Below, in pieces: positions 50,088 to 58,975 of a stretch of DNA of 64,000 nucleotides. The notes under the pieces are model-generated. The model did no database searches, had not been told where the DNA came from, and saw nothing but the letters and a program-made list of their open reading frames with translations. Within the stretch, counting starts at the first letter, position 1; each line of letters opens with the position of its first letter. A program made the translations under genes and the position numbers. Origin of the DNA: CAUUJV01 sp963545565 (GTDB lineage: Bacteria; Actinomycetota; Actinomycetes; Actinomycetales; Bifidobacteriaceae); the NCBI GenBank assembly GCA_963545565.1, contig CAUUJV010000006.1:35955-99954 (forward strand). Reading direction: 5' to 3'.

Positions 50088-53000
50088 ATGGCTCATACTT
50101 CGAATACAAATGTTGAAGGCGCTCAAAATCAAGGGCGCCTTCTTGTTGTTGATGGACATTCTTTAGCTTTTCGCGCGTATTTTGCCCTTCCTGCTGATAG
50201 TTTCAGTACATCGAATGGCCAGGCAACGAATGCTATTTACGGTTTTGCAACGATGCTGGCTCAGGTGCTTCATGACGAAAAACCTACTCACTTGGCAGTA
50301 GCATTTGATGTTAAAGGTGGAACATTCCGTAATGAGATGCTTCCGCAATATAAAGGTACTCGCGATGCCGCTCCAGAAGATTTATTGAGCCAACTTCCTT
50401 TGATTCAAGAATTGCTTCATGCTCTTGATATTTCCTATGTCGAGAAACCAGGATTCGAGGGCGATGACATAATAGCAACCTTGGCGACTATGGGAGCTAA
50501 TGCGGGTTTTGAAACTTTCGTGCTCTCCGGAGACCGCGATGCTTTTCAGCTTGTTGACGATCGAATTACGGTGTTGTATCCCGGTCACCATTTCAAAGAT
50601 TTGAAACATATGACGCCCGAAGCTGTTTTTGAGAAATATAAAGTAACTCCTCAGCAGTACCCAGATTTGGCCGCAATGCGTGGCGAAACTGCTGATAATA
50701 TTCCTGGCGTGCCTGGGGTCGGTGACGGTTATGCAGCAAAGTGGATTGCAGAGTATGGCGGTTTACAAGGCATTATTGAGCATATTGACGAAATTAAAGG
50801 TAAAAAGGGTGAAGCGCTTCGTGAGAATATTGAGCAAGTCAAGCTGAATCGTAAAGTGAACGCACTTGTGCGTGATGTTGAGATGAATGTGACGCTTGAT
50901 GAATTAAAGCTTCATGCTCCCGATGCTCATGCAGTTGATGAGATTTTTACGTCACTCCAATTTGGTGCTCGCACAAAAAATCGCATCCTTTCCGCAATGC
51001 AAGCAGGGGTGGATTCTAAGGGTTCCGTTGGGGAAGAGGCATTAGCCCAGGCGGGAGATCCTGTTGGTGGCAATGCTCATATTGAAACGGTTACAGAACT
51101 CGCTACGTATGCTGGAAGTATCTCAGATTCAGGTGATGAAGCTCGATTGACTGATTTGGCCTATTTGGCTGATGTAGTAAGAAGTTGGTTTGATAAGTAC
51201 ATATCGCAGCCTCATTTGCCATGGTCGCTTGTTGTTGTAGGTAAATCTCAACCTGGGAATTCCAGTGCAAAGACTCTTGTTATCCGTGCAGGTAATGAAC
51301 ATGGAAATTCGCTCGTTATATCTGCTACAGATGTGCTTGAGAATGAGCTGATGCAGCAAGCACTAGAACAGGCTTTTGCTGAGAATGCATCAACAGTGAG
51401 CGTACATGGTTATAAAGAAACTTTGCATATGCTTGCACAGCTTGGATTAACTTTGCCTCAGCCTGCGCGCGATACAAAGCTTGAGGGGTATGTTGTTGAG
51501 CCTGATGCTGGTACTAAGACTGCAACGATTGAGGAAAGCACTGAATATTTCCTTAATGTCACTGCTGATGAAAAACAGGAAGAGAAGGAGACGATTGAGC
51601 AGGGGGCTTTTGACTTAGGTGATGATGACGCAGTGGATAACGGTCAAAGCCAATTAGAACAGGAGAAGGCTCGTAATGCTGCGTTAGCTTACAACGCCGG
51701 ATGTGTGCTCGCTTTAGCAAAGCATTTTGAGCCAATAATCGCCGAGCGTAACCATGCAAGCTTACTTGCTGACATTGAGATTCCAACATCTACAGTGTTG
51801 GCGCAAATGGAATCATGGGGAGCTGCAGTTAATCAAACAAGACTTGCTGAAATGATTACGAGCTTTGGGGCTGATGCTTCTCAAGCACAGAGCATTGCAT
51901 GGTCAATTGCTGGCGATGAAGTTAATTTGAAGAGTCCGAAGCAGTTGCAAAAGGTTCTTTTTGATGATTTAGGACTGGCTCCTACGAAGAAAACAAAATC
52001 TGGCGGATACACCACGAATGCTGCCGCACTTCAAGAAATGTATATTCGTTCTGTCAACAATGAGCGTGCAAACACTTTCTTGGGGGCATTGCTTAAGTAT
52101 CGCGAGGTTATTAAGCTACAGCAAATTGTGGAATCGCTCTCTAAAGCTGTAAACAAGCGTGATGGGCGTATTCACACCACTTTTGAGCAAACTGTGGCAG
52201 CTACGGGTCGTTTGAGCTCCACAGACCCTAATCTGCAGAATATTCCTAACCGCAACGCGATGGGTCGTGAAATCCGTGGAGCGTTTGTGCCAGGCAAGGG
52301 TTTTGTTTCATTGCTTAGCTCGGATTATTCACAGGTGGAACTGCGCATTATGGCTCATCTTTCTGGAGATGAAGCTCTTATTGAAGCTTTTAAGTCTGGA
52401 ACGGATTTACATAAGTATGTGGCTTCTTTGGTGTATCAGATTCCGGTTGAGGAGGTAACTGGCGACCAGCGTTCCCACATTAAGGCCATGAGCTACGGTT
52501 TAGCATATGGCTTGAGCACATATGGTTTGGCGCAGCAGCTTAAAATTTCGCCTGCGCAAGCAGATGCTTTGAAGAATAAATATTTTGAAACCTTTGGCAA
52601 AGTACATGACTATTTGGAATCTTTGGTGTCTGAAGCCAAGAGGAAAGGCTATACGGAGACGATGTTTGGTCGCCGCCGTTATTTCCCAGATTTACGCTCT
52701 ACACGTCGTCAAGCTAGGGATGCTGCCGAACGTGGAGCTTTGAACGCACCAATTCAGGGCACTGCAGCCGACATTATGAAGATCGCTATGATTCATGCCC
52801 ATAATGCGTTACAAGAAGCTAACGTAAAAAGTCGCATTGTGTTACAAATTCATGATGAACTAGTCGTAGAGCTTGCGCATGGTGAGGAAGAGCAAGTGAC
52901 GCAGCTTGTTCGCGATTCTATGGAGCATGCGGTTGTTTTAGCTGTTCCTCTTGATGTTTCTACCGGAATCGGCGCAGACTGGCAGCAGGCAGCTCACTAA
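50088..53000 (+). CDS. polA: DNA polymerase I
   Basis: PolA (970 residues) fills gaps in repair and replaces RNA primers. The N-terminal 5'-3' exonuclease has LLVVDGHSLAFRAYFALP and GDRDAFQLVDDR with its metal Asp residues, followed by a helix-hairpin-helix with IPGVPGVGDGYAAKWI. The middle proofreading-like domain lacks the DxE catalytic motif and contains an acidic insert, so no 3'-5' exonuclease is expected. The polymerase palm and fingers carry SSDYSQVELRIMAHLSGD, the RRYFPDL loop and IHDELVVE. The ATG at 50088 was preferred over the GTG two codons upstream. Confidence 0.96.
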   Translation: MAHTSNTNVEGAQNQGRLLVVDGHSLAFRAYFALPADSFSTSNGQATNAIYGFATMLAQVLHDEKPTHLAVAFDVKGGTFRNEMLPQYKGTRDAAPEDLLSQLPLIQELLHALDISYVEKPGFEGDDIIATLATMGANAGFETFVLSGDRDAFQLVDDRITVLYPGHHFKDLKHMTPEAVFEKYKVTPQQYPDLAAMRGETADNIPGVPGVGDGYAAKWIAEYGGLQGIIEHIDEIKGKKGEALRENIEQVKLNRKVNALVRDVEMNVTLDELKLHAPDAHAVDEIFTSLQFGARTKNRILSAMQAGVDSKGSVGEEALAQAGDPVGGNAHIETVTELATYAGSISDSGDEARLTDLAYLADVVRSWFDKYISQPHLPWSLVVVGKSQPGNSSAKTLVIRAGNEHGNSLVISATDVLENELMQQALEQAFAENASTVSVHGYKETLHMLAQLGLTLPQPARDTKLEGYVVEPDAGTKTATIEESTEYFLNVTADEKQEEKETIEQGAFDLGDDDAVDNGQSQLEQEKARNAALAYNAGCVLALAKHFEPIIAERNHASLLADIEIPTSTVLAQMESWGAAVNQTRLAEMITSFGADASQAQSIAWSIAGDEVNLKSPKQLQKVLFDDLGLAPTKKTKSGGYTTNAAALQEMYIRSVNNERANTFLGALLKYREVIKLQQIVESLSKAVNKRDGRIHTTFEQTVAATGRLSSTDPNLQNIPNRNAMGREIRGAFVPGKGFVSLLSSDYSQVELRIMAHLSGDEALIEAFKSGTDLHKYVASLVYQIPVEEVTGDQRSHIKAMSYGLAYGLSTYGLAQQLKISPAQADALKNKYFETFGKVHDYLESLVSEAKRKGYTETMFGRRRYFPDLRSTRRQARDAAERGALNAPIQGTAADIMKIAMIHAHNALQEANVKSRIVLQIHDELVVELAHGEEEQVTQLVRDSMEHAVVLAVPLDVSTGIGADWQQAAH

Positions 53001-53021
53001 AGTGGCTATGAAGGAGTATCT

Positions 53022-53939
53022 ATGATTCGCAGTCTTGAAGAAAACTCAGCAGCATTAACTCAAACAGTTTCTGTTGGGCAGGTTACTGAAGTACTGGAGG
53101 AGTTATATCCATTACATTTAGCAGAGGAGTGGGATGCTCCAGGGCTTATTGTGGGAAATCTCAATTGGGCTGTGGAACGCATTCATTGTGCAGTAGATCC
53201 AACGTTTGAAACCATTACAGAAGCCATTAAGCTCGGTGCAGATATGCTTATTGTTCACCATCCACTGTTCTTTAAAGCTGTGCATGAGGTTTCCGGTAAG
53301 AGTTTCCGTGGCGAAATCATGGAAATGCTTATTGAAAATCATTGCGCTTTATGGGTCGGTCATACTAATGCAGACAGTGTGAATCGTGGACAAGGCTTGG
53401 CATTCGTTGAAAAGCTTGCACTTGAAGATCTAGGGCCGCTGCAAGTCATTGATGATCCTAGTTCTGACTCGGCTGTGGGACTAGGACGTGTTGGTCGCTT
53501 AAGCACACCAGAAACCTTAAATGATTTTGCCCATAGAGTGGCAGCAGCGCTTCCACAGACTCATGAAGGCATAGACGTTGCTGGAGACTTGGATGCTCCT
53601 ATCTCAACGGTTGCGGTTCTTCCTGGATCTGGTGATTCTATGATTGACGATGCTATTGCTGCGCAAGCAGATGTATACGTCACGAGTGATTTGCGTCATC
53701 ATCCAGTTACTGACGCAATGCAGCAGGCTTATTTTGAGGGGCGTCAGCAGGGGAGCAGCTCTCCGACAATTGCATTCATCAATACTCCGCACAGCTCCAT
53801 TGAGAAACTGTGGCTAGAAGTCTATGGACTTCAAGATATCAAGAGTGAGCTGAGTTCTCGCTACGGTAATCAAGCATCAGCCATCGAAATTTCGTTGACT
53901 AATCTCAACACGAATCCGTGGAATTTGCATATTAGCTAG
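53022..53939 (+). CDS. Nif3-like dinuclear metal centre protein (DUF34)
   Basis: A 305-residue Nif3/DUF34 family protein, forming a toroidal hexamer with a two-metal site in relatives. Visible: EWDAPGLIVGN near the start, VDPTFETITEAIKLGADMLIVHHPLFFK with the metal His pair, and near the C-terminus VYVTSDLRHHPVTDAMQQAY. Its biochemical role is unresolved; GTP cyclohydrolase-like and other functions have been proposed. The start has GAAGGAG upstream. It lies 21 bases after polA and is probably in the same transcript. Confidence 0.92.
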   Translation: MIRSLEENSAALTQTVSVGQVTEVLEELYPLHLAEEWDAPGLIVGNLNWAVERIHCAVDPTFETITEAIKLGADMLIVHHPLFFKAVHEVSGKSFRGEIMEMLIENHCALWVGHTNADSVNRGQGLAFVEKLALEDLGPLQVIDDPSSDSAVGLGRVGRLSTPETLNDFAHRVAAALPQTHEGIDVAGDLDAPISTVAVLPGSGDSMIDDAIAAQADVYVTSDLRHHPVTDAMQQAYFEGRQQGSSSPTIAFINTPHSSIEKLWLEVYGLQDIKSELSSRYGNQASAIEISLTNLNTNPWNLHIS

Positions 53940-53965
53940 GTGTTACCTGTAAAAGGAAGAAATAT

Positions 53966-54853
53966 ATGGTGAAGATTGATAACGACATGATGGCGCGGAA
54001 AGCTATTGAAACCATAACTGCACTAGCTAAAGTTCCTGTCGTGAGGGTTAATCGTGAGGAGTTTCTCAGTAAGCAGTTTAAAGACTCTGAATATTTGGAT
54101 CAGATTCTGAAGAAAGGACCGCAAAGCGTATATACGCCAGAATCATTAAGAAAAAAGGCTGACAAAATTATCGCTGCTAGCACAATTTCAACTTCACTTA
54201 CTTCATTTGCTACTGGGCTGCCTAGCAATCCAACTATTATGGTTGCTGCTGGAGGCGCTGACGTCGTACAATACTTCGGCTTTGCTCTGAACTTAGCCCA
54301 ACAGCTTGCTTACTTGTTTGGTGACGATAATCTGTTCTCAGATGATGTGAGCCAGCTTTCGGAAAAAACGCAGATTCGAATCGTTTTTTACCTTTCTGCG
54401 ATGCTTGGAATGAACGGGTCTGTGGCTCTCATACCGTATGTAGCAAAAACCTCAAGTGCTGCCTTGGGTAAGAAAATTGCCGCAAAAGCTTTGACGAAGA
54501 CAGCATGGTATCCGCTATTAAAAAAGCTGTTGGCTGCAATTGGCGTAAAAATAACTAAACAAACCGTTGGACGAGTAGTAACGAAGGCTGTTCCAGTCAT
54601 CGGAGGAGCAGTCTCAGGCGTAATTACTTATGCAACTTTTCGCCCAATGGGTAAACGCTTCGCAGATATGCTGGTAAAACGTGCGAAAGGCGAGCTAGTT
54701 GATGATGATGGGTTAGAGCTGAATCCAGAGTTCAAGGAAAAACTCATGAATGAGCAAATGCAGAATAACATCGTTGATGACGTAGATATCATTATTGAAG
54801 TTCAAGAAGAAAGTAATTATTCCCAGCCAGTAGTTCAAGCGAGTGAATCCTGA
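53966..54853 (+). CDS. Uncharacterised membrane-associated protein, EcsC-like
   Basis: A 295-residue protein I cannot name with certainty. It begins with a charged helical region (1-75), then a glycine-rich hydrophobic stretch (SLTSFATGLPSNPTIMVAAGG then ADVVQYFGFALNLAQQLAYLFG), a second hydrophobic helix (IVFYLSAMLGMNGSVALIPYVA), an Ala/Lys segment and a third hydrophobic piece (VVTKAVPVIGGAVSGVITYATF). The GLP...D...Q...YLFG layout resembles EcsC-type proteins. A charged tail ends the protein. It follows the Nif3-like gene by 26 bases with AAAAGGAAG before the ATG. Its function is unknown. Confidence 0.6.
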   Translation: MVKIDNDMMARKAIETITALAKVPVVRVNREEFLSKQFKDSEYLDQILKKGPQSVYTPESLRKKADKIIAASTISTSLTSFATGLPSNPTIMVAAGGADVVQYFGFALNLAQQLAYLFGDDNLFSDDVSQLSEKTQIRIVFYLSAMLGMNGSVALIPYVAKTSSAALGKKIAAKALTKTAWYPLLKKLLAAIGVKITKQTVGRVVTKAVPVIGGAVSGVITYATFRPMGKRFADMLVKRAKGELVDDDGLELNPEFKEKLMNEQMQNNIVDDVDIIIEVQEESNYSQPVVQASES

Positions 54854-55310
54854 TTTTGAACCTATGACGTCCTGTTTTAGCGGGGTATTTTCTCACTGAA
54901 ATATTTTTTGTTACTCGTCAGGCATGACTCGTAATACAGATGCATCGAACTATCCGCGAGCGAAGTATTTATCTAATCTTTTGGCAATGTTACTCTAGTA
55001 TGTACCTGGGTAGGTTCCGTCCTACCTGTGATCTCATCGGCTCCTTGCAAGAGGGGTCGGTTATTTTGTGGCTCTTGGCAAGCATTATCTCGTATTACGA
55101 AGATATATGAAAGTGCGGTATTAGAGTTCAATATTCGCTTTTAGAACGGAGCGCAGATGATAACAAACAATTCTGGAAAACGTTGCCAGAATGTAAGGGA
55201 TTATTATTTGATGAGATAAAGAGGATGAAAGATTCCGCTTTTAACAAAAAGTATCCAGCGATTACAGTAAAAACTTAGTGGAACTCTTTTAATTCTCGAA
55301 ACGATTTCGA
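54854..55310. other. Intergenic region with two strong stem-loops and a small open frame
   Basis: This 450-base gap holds no obvious conserved gene. GGTAGG-TTCCGT-CCTACC (55009-55026) is a perfect hairpin. TTGCAAGAG (55045-55053) pairs with CTCTTGGCAA (55072-55081) with one bulge. The palindrome TCGAAA-CGA-TTTCGA lies at 55296-55310. An open frame of 36 codons runs from ATG 55000 to TGA 55110 over both hairpins; its product ends in a hydrophobic stretch (SVILWLLASIISYYEDI), and no ribosome site precedes it. The region may make a small RNA or a small membrane peptide, or hold nothing functional. Confidence 0.35.
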
Positions 55311-55357
55311 ATAAAAAGAAAAACTCCACTTTCAAGCGAAAGCGAAGTTTTAAGTGG
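55311..55357 (-). terminator. Terminator downstream of tRNA-Pro
   Basis: AAGTGG (55352-55357) pairs with CCACTT (55326-55331) and the T-run TTTTTCTTTTTATT follows on the minus strand (55325-55311). It lies directly behind the tRNA 3' end. Confidence 0.65.
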
Positions 55358-55431
55358 TCGGGCTGGCGGGATTTGAACCCACGACATCCTGCACCCAAAG
55401 CAGGCGCGCTACCAAGCTGCGCTACAGCCCG
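55358..55431 (-). tRNA. tRNA-Pro (anticodon TGG)
   Basis: A 74-base class I tRNA read on the minus strand. The acceptor CGGGCTG pairs with CAGCCCG, discriminator A, CCA not encoded. The anticodon arm CCTGC-TTTGGGT-GCAGG gives TGG for CCN codons. The D-arm contains AGCGCAGCTTGGTAGCGC, and the T-arm contains GTGGG-TTCGAAT-CCCGC with one G-U closing or equivalent pair. It is a normal proline tRNA. Confidence 0.95.
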
Positions 55432-55598
55432 ATGTTTCAATCAAGCGACCTTGTTTAAAACAACAGGTACTACTATAACCGACAGTGTGGAATTTGGCTA
55501 AGCGAGTGTCGCGGTTTTGGATGGCTAGTTAAAAAACAGCGAAGAAATTTGTTTTTCGAGCTGCTCGCTAGTATAGATGTAAAGCAAAGGGGAGTGAG

Positions 55599-56711
55599 AT
55601 GGGGCGTTATCAGCGTGCGGAAGCGGGAGGCTTAGTCTCTGCGTTGTTATGCTCGCTGATTTCACTAGCTGGATATAACTTCTATATTCAAAATACTCCG
55701 GCTATCTGGCAGCTTACGGCACGTAGACTCCTCATCGCAGCAGCGATTGTTGCTGTGTGCTCTCTATTCTCTTTTTCTATTGCTTTTGGGCGTCATTCTC
55801 AGTCTTTACAGCAAAAAGTTTATTGGGTACTGCGTGTGCGCAGGCTTATTGAACTTGTGGCATTGTCCGTTCTCTATGCTGTGACGGTACTGATGGTGCT
55901 ATACGCATTATTCACCGCTATTAACCTCATGGTTCCGTCAATGACTGCCTCATATATGCAGTGGATTGTGACGGCGGCGGGAGCTTTCACAGGCTATACG
56001 ACTTTTATTCAGGGCGAATTGATCACGGCGAAGACTTTGGCGAGTCTGCTTCCTTTGTTTGTGATTACTGGTGTTACAACTGCTGGACTAAGCTCGGATG
56101 ACCAATGGTGGTGGAAGAATAATTTTTCTCAGCTTGGCGATAACACTACATTCGCGGCACGGATTTTCAATATGACTCTTGTGCTTGCCGGTGTGAGCAT
56201 TGTGATTATCAGCTACTTCTGTGTGTCTGAGCTTGTAGCAACTCATCGATTAAGAAGGCGAGAGGGGCAGGAAGATCCTCAACACTATCATGCGAGAATT
56301 ATGCTTCTTGTGGCACTTTTGATTACGGCAGGAATAATGTTTGCGGGCGTAGGAATATTTCGTTACACGCCTCATCCTATTATTCATAATCTCTGTGCAC
56401 GCGGGCTTGTGCTACCAATGACGCTGCTTATGTTGCTTTTGCCGTGGCTTGCTCCACAGATGTCCAAAATTGTGTACATCGTGTCTGATCTGATTTTGTT
56501 GATTCTTATTATTAGCGGTGTGGAATGGTATACGTTCAACAATCTCACGTTGACGGTGGTTGAGGCGCTTGCAGGAATTCTTTTTATGGCGTGGTTTATT
56601 GTGTTCACTCGCCAGATTGCTGCTATGGAAGCAGATCGACTCGAAGCAGAGATAGAACTTGATCTTAAAGAAGAGCCTGAGCTAGAGTCGCGACTCAGCC
56701 CAGGCGTGTAA
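55599..56711 (+). CDS. Uncharacterised multi-pass membrane protein (DUF998-like features)
   Basis: A 370-residue protein with about eight to nine hydrophobic helices and a charged C-terminal tail rich in Glu (EADRLEAEIELDLKEEPELE). The segment NNFSQLGDNTTFAARIFNMTLVLAGVSIVII resembles the FSxLG..FN motif of DUF998 proteins, though the match is loose. An HPIIHN segment lies in an outer loop. I do not recognise the function. AAAGGGGAGTGAG precedes the ATG at 55599. It is a single-gene unit between tRNA-Pro and glgX. Confidence 0.6.
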   Translation: MGRYQRAEAGGLVSALLCSLISLAGYNFYIQNTPAIWQLTARRLLIAAAIVAVCSLFSFSIAFGRHSQSLQQKVYWVLRVRRLIELVALSVLYAVTVLMVLYALFTAINLMVPSMTASYMQWIVTAAGAFTGYTTFIQGELITAKTLASLLPLFVITGVTTAGLSSDDQWWWKNNFSQLGDNTTFAARIFNMTLVLAGVSIVIISYFCVSELVATHRLRRREGQEDPQHYHARIMLLVALLITAGIMFAGVGIFRYTPHPIIHNLCARGLVLPMTLLMLLLPWLAPQMSKIVYIVSDLILLILIISGVEWYTFNNLTLTVVEALAGILFMAWFIVFTRQIAAMEADRLEAEIELDLKEEPELESRLSPGV

Positions 56712-56780
56712 AACTTAGCTCTTTACCAGATTTCAGCTAAATCCATAGTGAATTCATGCTGAATCCATACTAAGGCTTTG

Positions 56781-58898
56781 CTAAATCTCGTCCTCTGAGC
56801 TTTTTAGCACGATGAAGCTGCGCGGTTGAGCAGTGATGTTGAATCCTGCTTCGTACACAAGTTCTGGAGCATTTTGATCAAAAGTATCGACCACAAGCCG
56901 CCACTGATTGCCGTATTTGCTTTCAGGAAGGATGAACGAAATCGCTTCATAGTGAGCATTGAAGATGAGGATAAAATCGTTATCAACTATATTGTCACCG
57001 TACACATCCTTTTCAGGAATATCATGGCCATTGAGGAACACCATCATTGTGAGGGCATGAGTATTGTTCCAATCACCTTGATCCATAATTTCGCCGTTGT
57101 GGTCGAACCACTGCACCTGAGGGATCAAAGAATCCGAGTTGATGGGTTCAAAGAATCGACGGCGATGGAGCACAGGGTGTTCCTTACGCACACGGATCAT
57201 CTTCTGAGTAAACGCCAGGATGTCGCTTTGGAAAGTATCCAGATCCCAGTGGGTCCACGAAATAGCGTTATCCTGACAATACGCGTTGTTATTGCCTTTC
57301 TGCGTGCGGGCAACTTCGTCACCGCCGCAAATCATAGGAATGCCCTGGCTCACCATCAGTGTTGCAATGAAATTGCGCATTTGGCGTGCGCGCAGATCTA
57401 CGATATCTTTCACATTGGTAGGGCCTTCAATACCGCAGTTCCATGAGCGGTTGTTGCTTTCGCCGTCGTTGTTGTTCTCACCGTTCAGGATATTGTGCTT
57501 ATCGTTATATGAGACCAGATCATTGAGCGTAAAGCCATCATGGGCAGTAATAAAGTTGATCGAAGCCACCGGTCTGCGTCCATCGTCTTTATAAAGGTCA
57601 GAGCTTCCCATCAAACGGCTTGCAAATACAGGCAGAGTAGAAGGCTGTGAACGCCAGAAATCGCGCACAGTATCACGGTAAAGACCGTTCCATTCGCTCC
57701 ACAAAGGAGGGAACCCGCCTACCTGGTATCCGCCTGAACCCAGATCCCAAGGTTCAGCGATCAACTTTGCACGTGAGATCACAGGATCCTGCTGGATGAT
57801 GTCGAAGAATGCGGAAAGTCTGTCTACCTCCTGGAACTGACGGGCGAGGGTAGCAGCCAGATCGAAGCGGAACCCATCCACGTGCATATCCGTCATCCAG
57901 TAGCGCAGGGAATCCATGATCAGCTGCAGGGAGTGAGGAGAACTCATCTTCAGGGAGTTACCGGTGCCAGTGGTGTCAAAGTAGTGGAACTTATCATTTT
58001 CCACAAGACGGTAGTATGAGGAGTTATCAATGCCGCGCAGACTTAAGGTCGGTCCAAGGTGATTGCCCTCTGCAGTGTGGTTATAAACCACATCGAGAAT
58101 GATCTCGATGCCTGCCTCGTGGTACGTCTTTACCATGGACTTGAATTCATTGACCTGCTGGCCTTCAGGCCCCAGCGAAGAGTAATCATTGTGAGGAGCG
58201 AAGAACCCGATAGTGTTGTAACCCCAGTAATTGTTCAGGCCTTTTTCCTGCAGGACTGAATCGTTGATGAACTGGTGCACAGGCATGAGCTCCAAAGTGG
58301 TAATGCCCAGATCTTTCAAATAATTCACCACATTCGGGTGTGCAAGGCCAGCATACGTGCCACGAATATCAGCAGGTACGCGATTATTGAGATTCGTCAT
58401 CCCTCTCACATGGGCCTCATAAATGACTGAGTCATGGTAGGGGATCTCGGGGTGGCGGTCAGTGCCCCAATCGAAGAACGGGTTGATCACGACAGATTTC
58501 ATCGTGTGATCAGCGGAATCCTCGGTATTGCGGCCAACGAGATTTTCCGGGTGATTGATGTCATACGAGAACAAGCTCGGATCAGAATCGATATTACCTG
58601 TAATAGCCTTTGCATAAGGGTCAAGCAGGAGTTTCGAAGGGTCGCAGCGATATCCCTGCGCGGGATCGTACGGGCCATAAACTCGATAACCATATACATC
58701 GCCAGGCTGCACGCCCACAATGTAGTTATGCCAGATATAAGAATCGCATTCTGTCAATGGAATACGTGTTTCTTTGCCCTGCTTATCGAAAAGGCAAAGT
58801 TCTACTTTTGTTGCTGCCTGAGAGTATAAAGCGAAATTCACTCCAGAACCGTCATAGGTTGCTCCGAGTGGACTCATTGAACCTGGTCGAATTTGCAT
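56781..58898 (-). CDS. glgX: Glycogen debranching enzyme
   Basis: GlgX (705 residues) hydrolyses alpha-1,6 branches of limit dextrins during glycogen breakdown. CBM48 at the start (SPLGATYDGSGVNFALYSQAA) is followed by CDPSKLLLDPYAKAI and the GH13 motifs EIILDVVYNHTAEGN, VDGFRFDLAATLAR (nucleophile), KLIAEPWDLG (acid Glu) and NFITAHDGFTL. Length and motifs are standard. GC content and codon use stand out from the neighbours, like glgB at 34179. It is divergent from the aroA-hisN fusion and not linked to the other glycogen gene. Confidence 0.95.
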   Translation of the reverse strand: MQIRPGSMSPLGATYDGSGVNFALYSQAATKVELCLFDKQGKETRIPLTECDSYIWHNYIVGVQPGDVYGYRVYGPYDPAQGYRCDPSKLLLDPYAKAITGNIDSDPSLFSYDINHPENLVGRNTEDSADHTMKSVVINPFFDWGTDRHPEIPYHDSVIYEAHVRGMTNLNNRVPADIRGTYAGLAHPNVVNYLKDLGITTLELMPVHQFINDSVLQEKGLNNYWGYNTIGFFAPHNDYSSLGPEGQQVNEFKSMVKTYHEAGIEIILDVVYNHTAEGNHLGPTLSLRGIDNSSYYRLVENDKFHYFDTTGTGNSLKMSSPHSLQLIMDSLRYWMTDMHVDGFRFDLAATLARQFQEVDRLSAFFDIIQQDPVISRAKLIAEPWDLGSGGYQVGGFPPLWSEWNGLYRDTVRDFWRSQPSTLPVFASRLMGSSDLYKDDGRRPVASINFITAHDGFTLNDLVSYNDKHNILNGENNNDGESNNRSWNCGIEGPTNVKDIVDLRARQMRNFIATLMVSQGIPMICGGDEVARTQKGNNNAYCQDNAISWTHWDLDTFQSDILAFTQKMIRVRKEHPVLHRRRFFEPINSDSLIPQVQWFDHNGEIMDQGDWNNTHALTMMVFLNGHDIPEKDVYGDNIVDNDFILIFNAHYEAISFILPESKYGNQWRLVVDTFDQNAPELVYEAGFNITAQPRSFIVLKSSEDEI

Positions 58899-58975
58899 AT
58901 CTGCATTATCTCACAATTGAAATCTTTTTGAACGAAATGTATCTGTAATCGAAGCTTTTTACTACCATAAGTGGC

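Noticed and set aside
55000..55085. 4.5S, 6C or other known structured RNA in the 55 kb gap
   Set aside because: The hairpins lack the conserved loops of these families as far as I can see, so only an unnamed structure is claimed.
55204..55440. 79-codon open frame on the minus strand with a GSAPALGAGCRGFKSRQP-like N-terminus
   Set aside because: It is the translation of the tRNA-Pro gene and its flank, a well-known false gene pattern.
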